In this document: one piece after another, positions 1 to 6,090 of the stretch
How the letters are laid out: each line of letters opens with the position of its first letter
Numbering within the stretch: the stretch's first letter is position 1
Assembly (NCBI GenBank): GCA_041649895.1
Contig: JBAZMG010000056.1
Span: forward strand, 1-6,362
DNA from: STD1-204 sp041649895
GTDB lineage: Bacteria > Patescibacteriota > Minisyncoccia > Minisyncoccales > Minisyncoccaceae
DNA length: 6,362 nucleotides
Direction: 5' to 3'
Notes under the pieces: model-generated
Told to the model about the DNA's origin: nothing
Seen by the model: the letters and a program-made list of their open reading frames with translations, nothing else
Database searches by the model: none
Translations under genes and position numbers: made by a program

Positions 1-23
1 GCTGGATAAGCAGTAAAAATTTC

Positions 24-1091
24 TCAGAGGTATTCATATGCAAACCAAAGTAAGGGTGCCTGTCCGTGCAAATCTCCGGTAACGCGCGGACGGGTCAGGT
101 AAAAATTTAAATCGGTACTTTGCCCCGTGCCCACACAAACCTCCCGGATCATTCCCTGGGCGTCTATGTATTGGGTCAGTGCATTCCAGGTCCTGTCAAT
201 AGCCGGGCCGTATATTTCCCCAGGCAGCAAACCTTTCCTCACGCCAACAGCCATGGCATACCCGAACATAGCGGTCGCCGAAGTTTCTTTAAAAGACTCT
301 TCCCTGTCTATTAATTGTCGCCACATGCCGTCTTCCGCCTGGTAACGGAGCAGCGTTTTCATCATCTTACAGTATCGGCCGAGGATAAAAGAATAGCGGG
401 CATCACTTTCAGGCATTTCGCTCAACAGTTCGGCCAAACCGGCCGCTACCCAGCCGTTTCCCCTGCCCCAGTAAAACGGGCCGTTGTTCCCGTGAAAAAA
501 AAGACCGTCAGGCTGCTGAAGATTTTTTATGTAGGTATCAATTACCTCTGCTGCCCGCTGCAGGTACTTGTTGTCACCGGTAGCACGGTATGCCTGAATC
601 TGCAGACTTCCTATCATCCAGATGTCATCTATCCAGAAACGGGCCTGGCTGGTTAATCCTCCGGGTAAAGTATCCTGCCATTGGCCGTCAGCCAGTTTCA
701 GCCCCTCTTCCAGAAATCCGCGCCCCATTCCGACCCGGTACAACTCCAGGGGAAGGATACCATAGACATTTACATCCACATGATTCGCCGAGTTGGGAAC
801 GGCCCGGGTCTTTTCAAGAGCATACCGGGCTGCCAGTTTCTCAAGCAGGGCTGTGTCTTTAAGCGCACCGGCCAGCCGTACCGCACCAAAACCGGCACAA
901 GCCTCGGCGTAATGAATTCCCTGGGCCCCTGTTGAATTATACATCATGAAGCCCGGGCGGGCAAGAAATTCGTTAATCACCAGCCTTCCCACCGTCTGAG
1001 GCGTACGGGACACATTCCCTCCGGCAACGGATTGTCCGTGAACCATAACGGGCATGAGGGAAAGGCAGAGGCAACAAACTGCAGTTTTCAT
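24..1091 (-). CDS. Secreted GH105 (GH88-like) unsaturated rhamnogalacturonyl/uronyl hydrolase
   Basis: This 355-residue protein belongs to the YteR/RhiN-type glycoside hydrolases (Pfam GH88, CAZy GH105). These remove the unsaturated uronic acid that polysaccharide lyases leave on pectin-type or similar oligosaccharides, by hydrating the double bond. Residues 1-20 form a signal peptide with a likely cut near VHG-QS, so the enzyme is probably periplasmic. Family marks seen in order are an NHVDVN stretch with D106 (about 103-108), FWIDDIWM with D155/D156 (152-159), GLFFHG (196-201), WGRGNGW (208-214), ETSATAMFGYA (269-279) and a C-terminal GDLHGQAPLLW (339-349). D106 and one of D155/D156 correspond by position to the paired catalytic aspartates of YteR; this is inferred without an alignment. 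The length is normal for the family and the gene is complete. The start overlaps the lipocalin stop as ATGA, suggesting translational coupling. The gene is GC-richer than its neighbours. The exact substrate cannot be read from the sequence, and no lyase or SusC/SusD pair is in the window. Confidence 0.9.
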   Translation of the reverse strand: MKTAVCCLCLSLMPVMVHGQSVAGGNVSRTPQTVGRLVINEFLARPGFMMYNSTGAQGIHYAEACAGFGAVRLAGALKDTALLEKLAARYALEKTRAVPNSANHVDVNVYGILPLELYRVGMGRGFLEEGLKLADGQWQDTLPGGLTSQARFWIDDIWMIGSLQIQAYRATGDNKYLQRAAEVIDTYIKNLQQPDGLFFHGNNGPFYWGRGNGWVAAGLAELLSEMPESDARYSFILGRYCKMMKTLLRYQAEDGMWRQLIDREESFKETSATAMFGYAMAVGVRKGLLPGEIYGPAIDRTWNALTQYIDAQGMIREVCVGTGQSTDLNFYLTRPRVTGDLHGQAPLLWFAYEYL

Positions 1092-1624
1092 TTACTGTCG
1101 TGTTGTACCCATATAAGGTCAGAGGTATTGTATCCTATCTCTCCGGCTAATGTAAGATATTGATCTTTGATATCCTGAGGAATTGTTGTCTTGCGGGAAA
1201 GAATCCATAAATATTTCAGGCTTTTTCCGGCTACCAGTGCATAGGTGTACGATTCGTCAATAGCTATCACATTGTATCCGGAATAAAAGGGCCCGAAGAA
1301 GGATACCTTAAGCATGGCTACGTTATCATCTCCTATGAATTTTGCTTTTCCAATGGCCTGGTCCCATTCCCCTTTCCTGGTATTAAATCCTTTATTGTCC
1401 ACCTTAATGGTGCCGTTCTCATTGATTGAATATTCGGCTGTAGTGTTATTCAAGTCCCTTTCATATTTAAAATCAAGTCTGGCCAGTTCGTACCATTTTC
1501 CCAGATATTTTTCCTTGTCGAAAGGCTTAACCGCTTCTGCCCCGGCAGGAATGGTAGCGCAGGAGTATAATCCTAACATAATAACACCTGTTAAAAGTAA
1601 ATTAATAAATAATCTTGTCTTCAT
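1088..1624 (-). CDS. Blc-like lipocalin, outer-membrane-type lipoprotein
   Basis: This 178-residue bacterial lipocalin forms an eight-stranded barrel that, in the characterised Blc protein, binds fatty acids or lysophospholipids at the cell envelope. Residues 1-21 are a lipoprotein signal with lipobox LYSC, so C22 should be the lipidated first residue of the mature protein. The first lipocalin signature is YLGKWYELAR (40-49) with the invariant G42-x-W44. The second is AIDESYTYALVAG (121-133), followed by KYLWILSR (137-144), whose arginine is the usual third-region residue. No acidic surface-export signal of the K-D/E-D/E type follows C22, so a periplasm-facing position is more likely; that is inference. 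The gene heads a probable two-gene transcript with the downstream GH105 hydrolase, which it overlaps by four bases. It lies 67 bases after the response regulator gene on the same strand, with no visible terminator between, so read-through from that operon is possible. Confidence 0.93.
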   Translation of the reverse strand: MKTRLFINLLLTGVIMLGLYSCATIPAGAEAVKPFDKEKYLGKWYELARLDFKYERDLNNTTAEYSINENGTIKVDNKGFNTRKGEWDQAIGKAKFIGDDNVAMLKVSFFGPFYSGYNVIAIDESYTYALVAGKSLKYLWILSRKTTIPQDIKDQYLTLAGEIGYNTSDLIWVQHDSK

Positions 1625-1702
1625 ACAATCATAAATTTAGTTCATAGATATGTAAATTTGCAATTGTCATAAAGATAAGAAATTATTGTTTCTATTTATC
1701 AA
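1625..1702 (-). promoter_or_regulatory. Possible promoter(s) before the lipocalin gene
   Basis: The AT-rich gap contains two minus-strand partial matches to the Bacteroidota sigma-ABfr pattern (TTG, about 19-21 bases, then TAnnTTTG). One is TTG (1700-1702), 22 bases, then TATCTTTA (1670-1677), which would give a leader of roughly 40 bases. The other is TTG (1661-1663), 21 bases, then TAAATTTA (1632-1639), which would put the transcript start nearly at the ATG. Both lack the final G of the -7 element, and such matches arise easily by chance in AT-rich DNA. No hairpin-plus-T-run terminator is visible here. Confidence 0.25.
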
Positions 1703-2444
1703 TCCATTTTTTAAAATCACTTACCCTGTCTTTACTAACAATTAATTCTTCAGCCGGCTGATTATTCAATTTTATATTGAGCCTGCTGGAGGAGTAACCT
1801 GTAATATCTTTAATTGCATTAAAGTTAACTATATAATTTCTGTTGATTCTGAAGAATTTATCGGGATCAACCATTTTCTGTATTTGTTCCAGTGAATGGT
1901 CAACCGGGTAGTCTTTATTGGAAAATGTTCTTATAAAAACTGCACGGTCCAGAATATGAAAACACGATATCTCATTATCCGGAACAGATATGTAATGTTC
2001 TCCCACCTGTATCAGGAAACGGTTTTTGTACCCTTTGTTCACCTCGTTCAATAGTTGCTTTAGCAGGTCATTCTTCACAGCTTCTTTATAGTGTATGGAT
2101 CTGAATTTATCTATTGCCTTTTTCAAAGCAGACTCTTCAATCGGTTTAAGAAGATAATCCACGCTGTTAACTTTAAACGCAGAAAGCATATAATCGTCAT
2201 ACGCTGTAGTGAAAATAACCGGGACAGACAGATCAACCGTTTCAAAAAGCTCAAAACAAAGGCCATCGTCAAGCTGGATGTCCATAAAAATCAAATCGGG
2301 AGAAGGATTTGTCTGAAGCCAGTTTATTGTTGACTCAACGGTTTCCGTAATGCCCGCTATAATAATACCGGGTTCAATTTTTTTTATCAGCCTGCTAAGT
2401 CCGGCAGCGGCCGGCTTCTCATTTTCAACAATTAAAACATTCAT
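1692..2444 (-). CDS. LytTR-family response regulator
   Basis: This 250-residue two-domain regulator has an N-terminal receiver (about 1-115) and a C-terminal LytTR DNA-binding domain (about 142-249), the layout of LytR/AlgR-type transcription factors. In the receiver, the phospho-acceptor is D55 in LIFMDIQLDDG, the switch threonine lies in FTTAY (78-82), and the conserved lysine is K100 in DYLLKP. The acidic pair that binds magnesium reads E7-N8 in IVENE, so one of the two usual acids is replaced by asparagine. The LytTR domain shows FFRINRNYIVN (197-207) and the closing SKDRVSDFKKW (237-247). The start codon overlaps the kinase stop codon as ATGA, so the two are almost certainly translated together and act as a pair. 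Expected targets are direct-repeat sites in promoters; I could not identify one in the window. Confidence 0.95.
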   Translation of the reverse strand: MNVLIVENEKPAAAGLSRLIKKIEPGIIIAGITETVESTINWLQTNPSPDLIFMDIQLDDGLCFELFETVDLSVPVIFTTAYDDYMLSAFKVNSVDYLLKPIEESALKKAIDKFRSIHYKEAVKNDLLKQLLNEVNKGYKNRFLIQVGEHYISVPDNEISCFHILDRAVFIRTFSNKDYPVDHSLEQIQKMVDPDKFFRINRNYIVNFNAIKDITGYSSSRLNIKLNNQPAEELIVSKDRVSDFKKWIDK

Positions 2445-3505
2445 GACAACAACGGCACTTTAACAATAAAGTCGCTTGCAGATTCTTCTATAACTATCTC
2501 CTTGCCGGTAATAAGCCGTGCCCGTTCGCCGAGGTTTTTAAGGCCTATTTTAGTTGAGCTTATTTGTGTGGCCATTTTTTGTATGTTGTTTTTTACTACT
2601 ATGTTATGTTCTTCCACATAAATTTCAATTCGTAAAGGCTTTTCAAAACTTGCCATATTGTGCTTTATGGCATTTTCTATCAATAACTGTAAAGATACCG
2701 GCATAATGTAGAAATCGGATTCATTTGAAACATGCATTGTCATAAATATTTTGCCTTCATTTCGTATTTGATGCAGGTAATAATAATCTCTGACAAACCC
2801 GAGTTCATTTATTAACGGCACCTTTACTTTTGAACTGTTATCAATGATATAACGATAGATAGATGACAACTTATTAATAAAACCGTTGGCAATCCCGGTT
2901 TCCGTATTAATAAGTGAAGAGAGGGTATTTAAGCTATTGAAGAGAAAATGAGGGTTTACCTGGCCTTTTAATGTTTCGTTTTGAAAAATCAGGTTTTGCT
3001 CTTTTAATTCAAATGTTTTTTTTAACATTTCCTGCCATTTAGTATAAAAAACAATTGGGATACTCAGGGAGAGTCCGATCGCAGCAACTCCGACGGCACC
3101 TTTTATTTCATTCAAGATCTGAAAAAACCCGGGAAAATCCCAGCCCTTTATCTTATATAAAACACCAAAGAATATAATCATTGAAAAAGTTATGGTTGCC
3201 ATGGCAATAATTAAGAATATGGCTAAAACAACCAGATTGGCTAAGGTTATTTTTCTTTGAGAAAGACTGGTCTGGGATTTCCGGTACCATTTTTCAGCTG
3301 TTCCGTTTATCTTTAATTGGATAAACCAAAGAATCTCAATATCTGCCCACGTAATTAAAAAAGTTCCCAGGAGAAATTCATTATTGAGTTCGGTATTTAT
3401 TATTAAACCCCAAAGCGGAGTAAACAGGGCACAAAACAGCATTATTTTCATATGAAGCGCAATGCTCCGGGGCATATACAAATCTTTTATTCCACGTGTT
3501 TTCAT
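2441..3505 (-). CDS. LytS-type membrane sensor histidine kinase
   Basis: This 354-residue kinase of the His_kinase family (Pfam PF06580) is the cognate partner of the LytTR regulator that follows it. The N-terminal half has about four membrane helices (roughly 17-37, 44-65, 88-117 and 132-155) with short loops and no sizeable extracytoplasmic domain. A short helical linker (156-180) leads to the phospho-acceptor motif QVNPHFLFNSLNTL with H186. The ATP-binding part shows LQLLIENAIKHN (272-283, the N box), VVKNN (303-307) and KIGLKNLGERARL (319-331, the G box). With so little outside the membrane, the signal is probably sensed within the membrane or through a partner. The upstream neighbour, an exported protein only 15 bases away, is a natural candidate. 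The first ATG (3505) is chosen because it fits the tight spacing; a second in-frame ATG lies at 3475 (M11), just before the first helix, and is also possible. Confidence 0.94.
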   Translation of the reverse strand: MKTRGIKDLYMPRSIALHMKIMLFCALFTPLWGLIINTELNNEFLLGTFLITWADIEILWFIQLKINGTAEKWYRKSQTSLSQRKITLANLVVLAIFLIIAMATITFSMIIFFGVLYKIKGWDFPGFFQILNEIKGAVGVAAIGLSLSIPIVFYTKWQEMLKKTFELKEQNLIFQNETLKGQVNPHFLFNSLNTLSSLINTETGIANGFINKLSSIYRYIIDNSSKVKVPLINELGFVRDYYYLHQIRNEGKIFMTMHVSNESDFYIMPVSLQLLIENAIKHNMASFEKPLRIEIYVEEHNIVVKNNIQKMATQISSTKIGLKNLGERARLITGKEIVIEESASDFIVKVPLLS

Positions 3506-3520
3506 CTTATTAACCCGGTA

Positions 3521-4315
3521 TTATTTTTTCTTTTCTATGGTCACAACCCGTTTGGTAGTCAGAAGGATTTTTTGAGGGAACCCTTGTATTTCCAGTTCCT
3601 GCACTGTAAAACTATAAATCTCGGCATATTCAATCTTCCTGTCTTTTTGGGAAATCCAGATATTACCCCAATAAAGTTCGCTCCCTTTGGATTTCATTTC
3701 GTTTAAGTTGATTTCCAATTTGTTACCCAACGAATTGTATTCAATGATATTACACAGAGTACTGTTCATCATTGAAGTTCCAATCCATTTCAACTCGTTT
3801 TTTTCATGATCGTACGATCCGATATCTGCCATATCGAATGATCCTTGAATATCGGGAATAACAAACGTTTTATTCAGCTCCAGAGAATCGGTATAATTCC
3901 ATGCATATCCTTCAATCATCATCATATCCCAGATCAGATTTCTTGCAAGCACGTTGTCGGGCTGTTTGGGAAAATCATTAAAAAAAGTTTCATCCATAAT
4001 ATGTGACGAGACCACATAACTAAAACCTTCCATATATTCCTGTTTAATATTTTCCTTATACACTCCCGACTGATTATCTGAATGCGAAATATACACATTA
4101 TTCCAACGTACCGGCCCTTCTTTCAGGTCCCTGGTGTATTCTCCGCTTACTTTTGTTTTATCCTGCAGATTCCCGTAAATATCTTTATTAATGTATTCGG
4201 CCGTCATAACAAACTGTTGACAGAAAGCAACACCGGGAATAAAAAGTAAGCCGCACGTAAATAATACCATACTAATAATTTTCTTTTTCATTTTCTGTTT
4301 TTTTAAGTTAAACAT
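3521..4315 (-). CDS. Exported protein of unknown function, first gene of the kinase/regulator operon
   Basis: This protein has 264 residues from the first ATG and I do not recognise its family. A signal peptide is clear: a lysine-rich start, a hydrophobic core (about 14-30) and a probable cut in VAFC-QQ near residue 32, so the mature protein should be periplasmic or outer-membrane facing. The cysteine is not in a proper lipobox because phenylalanine precedes it. The rest has no membrane segment and alternates polar and hydrophobic residues with many aromatics, suggesting a mostly beta fold. Conspicuous stretches are NLIWDMMMIEGYAWNY (about 125-140) and ELYWGNIWISQKDRKIEYAEIYSF (from about 212). 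It superficially resembles exported GLPGLI-type proteins in size and location, but that motif is absent. A second start at M9 (4291) gives a typical MKKK signal peptide behind an A-rich leader and may be the real one. The gene ends 15 bases before the kinase, so co-transcription is very likely. Confidence 0.8.
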   Translation of the reverse strand: MFNLKKQKMKKKIISMVLFTCGLLFIPGVAFCQQFVMTAEYINKDIYGNLQDKTKVSGEYTRDLKEGPVRWNNVYISHSDNQSGVYKENIKQEYMEGFSYVVSSHIMDETFFNDFPKQPDNVLARNLIWDMMMIEGYAWNYTDSLELNKTFVIPDIQGSFDMADIGSYDHEKNELKWIGTSMMNSTLCNIIEYNSLGNKLEINLNEMKSKGSELYWGNIWISQKDRKIEYAEIYSFTVQELEIQGFPQKILLTTKRVVTIEKKK

Positions 4316-4318
4316 ATT

Positions 4319-4423
4319 ATGGAATCAAAGAAAACGTATTATATTTCAAAGGGAAAAAGAAAAACGCAGAATGACCCCGTTTGGGTGCTGAACAGGATAA
4401 AACCATCAAAAACGGAAAATTAG
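4319..4423 (+). CDS. Possible small basic ORF (34 residues) before rsgA
   Basis: An ATG-to-TAG frame of 34 codons fills almost the whole divergent intergenic region. It starts MESKKTYYISKGKRK and has nine lysines or arginines, four of them in residues 11-15 (KGKRK). Its stop codon overlaps the rsgA ribosome binding site (TAG within TAGAGG), and rsgA starts 10 bases later. I recognise no family. There is no Shine-Dalgarno sequence before its ATG, and its start lies only four bases from the first possible start of the divergent gene, so its promoter would have to lie inside that gene. A chance open frame is the simpler explanation, and a short leader peptide or a protein remnant are alternatives. 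Confidence 0.2.
   Translation: MESKKTYYISKGKRKTQNDPVWVLNRIKPSKTEN
4331..4347. promoter_or_regulatory. Possible divergent -7 elements between the exported-protein gene and rsgA
   Basis: Two back-to-back partial matches to the Bacteroidota -7 element TAnnTTTG are visible: TACGTTTT on the minus strand (4331-4338) pointing at the exported-protein gene, and TATATTTC on the plus strand (4340-4347) pointing at rsgA. Neither has a convincing TTG element at the right distance. If both were real the two promoters would overlap and could interfere. The minus-strand element would favour the shorter start (4291) of the exported protein, because it leaves only about ten leader bases before 4315. Confidence 0.2.
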
Positions 4424-4426
4424 AGG
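4422..4426 (+). promoter_or_regulatory. Ribosome binding site of rsgA
   Basis: AGAGG lies seven bases before the rsgA ATG at 4434. It is the clearest purine-rich ribosome binding site near any start in the window and supports that start. The other starts here have A/T-rich leaders with no such motif or lie inside the preceding gene. Confidence 0.6.
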
Positions 4427-4433
4427 TTGGCCA

Positions 4434-5498
4434 ATGAAACTGGAAGATTTAGGATATAATAATGATTTCGAACAATTCAGGATCGAGAATAAGCTGGAGG
4501 AGTATGAGATTGGCAGAGTGATAATGGAGCACAAAGAAAGGTACATTGTTAAAACCGAAAAGGGAGAATATGAAGCCGAGATTACCGGTAATTTACGTTT
4601 TTCGGCAAGAAGCAAAGAGGACTTTCCCGCAGTGGGCGACTGGGTCGCTTTGAAGGTTTATGATTCCGGGTTATCCATAATTCATAAGATCCTGCCCCGA
4701 TACTCGGTTATTGCCCGACAGTCTGTCAATCAATATGGCGAAATTCAAATTATTGCCACTAATATTGATTATGCCCTTTTGGTCCAGGCTGCAGACCGGG
4801 ATTTTAACATCAACAGACTTGAACGGTACCTGACTATTTGTTTTTCTTCTAAGGTAAATCCGGTGATTGTACTAACAAAAACAGACCTGATTACTGAACA
4901 GGAAAAAGCGGATATAATGGAAAGTATCAACCGGCGTTTAGGGAAAATACCTGTTTTCGCTATTAGCAACAAAACACGGGATGGATACGAATCGTTAAAA
5001 AGAATTCTTGAAAAAGGGAAGACTTTTTGTATGCTTGGTTCATCCGGCGTCGGGAAATCCACATTGATAAATAATCTCGCCGGAAGTTCTTTAATGAAAA
5101 CAGATGCGATTAGTCAAAGCACGGGTAAAGGCCGGCATGTTACAAGCCACAGGGAATTAACAGTGACAGATCATTGTGGAATAATGATAGACAATCCTGG
5201 CATGAGAGAAGTGGGAATTGTAGATGATTCCAACGGACTGGAGACCACATTTGATTTTATAATAAAACTGTCAAAGAATTGCAGATTTAAAGATTGCACA
5301 CATACTCATGAAAAAGGTTGTTCAATTCTTGAAGCTCTTGAAAAAGGGATGCTGGACAGCAGTTCATACTATAATTACCTGAAGATGGAAAAGGAGAAAG
5401 CTCACTATGAAACATCATCGGTAGAGAGAAGAGAAAAAGACAGGTCTTTTGGAAAAATGATCCGGAATTATAAAAAGAGCCTAAATAAACCGGAGTAA
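4434..5498 (+). CDS. rsgA: Ribosome small subunit-dependent GTPase A (RsgA/YjeQ)
   Basis: This 354-residue circularly permuted GTPase acts late in 30S subunit maturation, where the family checks the decoding region and is stimulated by the ribosome. An N-terminal extension (1-26) precedes the OB-fold RNA-binding domain (about 27-90, with GRVI, FPAVGDWVAL and RQSV). The GTPase motifs follow in permuted order: G4 as TKTD (148-151), the P-loop GSSGVGKST (202-210), the switch region STGKGRHVTSHREL (229-242) and G3 as DNPGMRE (253-259). The zinc site C283-x4-C288-x-H290-x5-C296 is complete. The C-terminal tail is lysine/arginine-rich and ends SFGKMIRNYKKSLNK. The protein is about 40-50 residues longer than the compact form (about 300) found in many bacteria, so it could be a second, long-form paralog; the window alone cannot decide this. 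It is transcribed alone, divergent from the two-component operon. Confidence 0.96.
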   Translation: MKLEDLGYNNDFEQFRIENKLEEYEIGRVIMEHKERYIVKTEKGEYEAEITGNLRFSARSKEDFPAVGDWVALKVYDSGLSIIHKILPRYSVIARQSVNQYGEIQIIATNIDYALLVQAADRDFNINRLERYLTICFSSKVNPVIVLTKTDLITEQEKADIMESINRRLGKIPVFAISNKTRDGYESLKRILEKGKTFCMLGSSGVGKSTLINNLAGSSLMKTDAISQSTGKGRHVTSHRELTVTDHCGIMIDNPGMREVGIVDDSNGLETTFDFIIKLSKNCRFKDCTHTHEKGCSILEALEKGMLDSSSYYNYLKMEKEKAHYETSSVERREKDRSFGKMIRNYKKSLNKPE

Positions 5499-6041
5499 TT
5501 ATTTTAATCCCAGTTTTCTGTTTTCTTTCAACAATTCTATGGCTTCCTTCAGCCTGGCAACCCTTGTTTCTTCTTTTTTTGCAGTAGTAATCCAAAGAAT
5601 ATAGTGCCGTCTATATGTTTTAGCTAAATTATTGAAGTTTGTCAAAGCGGGTTCATTCTCAGCAAGTGCTTTAAGGATGAAGTCCGGGTCGTCCACGGAT
5701 TTTGTGCATTTCCAGTCAATTTTTGCAAGTCCGGCCTGGGTCATTTTGCCTTTTTCTATCAATGAAAGAACTATCTTTTTATTCGTCTCGGACCAGTTTG
5801 AGATGTTAGTCCTGGGTGTAAATTTTCTTAGATATTGTTCATCGTCCACTTTCTTGATAATACTGTCTATCCAGCCGAAACAGAGAGCTTCTTCCAACGC
5901 TTCTATATATTTTATGGACCCGACATTCGCTTGCTTTTTATAATAAATCATCCAAATGCCCATACTCTTATTATGGTTTTTTTCTAGCCAATTCCGAAAT
6001 GATTCCCGGTTATCAAAAAAAATATGCTCAAGTTCTTTCAT
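5499..6041 (-). CDS. YdeI/OmpD-associated (OmdA) family protein
   Basis: This 180-residue cytoplasmic protein belongs to the YdeI or OmpD-associated family, some members of which have been linked to bacteriocin or polymyxin tolerance; the biochemical role is not established. Family marks are an N-terminal FRNWLEKNHNKSMGIWMIYYKK region (15-36), EALCFGWIDSIIKK (51-64), KFTPR (73-77), SNWSE (81-85) and the conserved C-terminal block YRRHYILWITTAKKEETRV (143-161) followed by RLKEAIELL. The length is typical and no signal peptide or membrane segment is present. The stop codon directly abuts the stop of convergent rsgA with no bases between. The gene lies 49 bases downstream of the epimerase gene on the same strand and could share its transcript. 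Its leader is AT-rich without a Shine-Dalgarno sequence. Confidence 0.92.
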   Translation of the reverse strand: MKELEHIFFDNRESFRNWLEKNHNKSMGIWMIYYKKQANVGSIKYIEALEEALCFGWIDSIIKKVDDEQYLRKFTPRTNISNWSETNKKIVLSLIEKGKMTQAGLAKIDWKCTKSVDDPDFILKALAENEPALTNFNNLAKTYRRHYILWITTAKKEETRVARLKEAIELLKENRKLGLK

Positions 6042-6090
6042 GTCAACTATTTATATATTATTTTGCTCACACATTGCGTTCGCGGATTAT

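Noticed and set aside
315..656. A 113-codon plus-strand open frame, and several shorter ones, inside the GH105 gene
   Set aside because: They lie antisense to a well-supported hydrolase gene, have no recognisable domain, and are expected in a GC-richer gene where stop codons are scarcer.
1751..1760. Perfect ten-base palindrome CAGCCGGCTG
   Set aside because: It lies within the LytTR coding sequence, has no T-run, and is too short and isolated to call a terminator or operator.
3521..4315. Assignment of the exported protein to the GLPGLI family
   Set aside because: Size, signal peptide and lineage fit, but the defining glycine-leucine-proline-glycine motif is absent.
5287..5595. A 102-codon minus-strand frame across the rsgA / YdeI-family junction
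   Set aside because: It overlaps the C-terminal ends of two convincing genes, including the RsgA zinc region, and its sequence resembles no protein I know.
6042..6090. Possible terminator between the epimerase and YdeI-family genes
   Set aside because: The only inverted repeat is a three-base stem around GCGTTCGC with no following T-run, so it is not credible.
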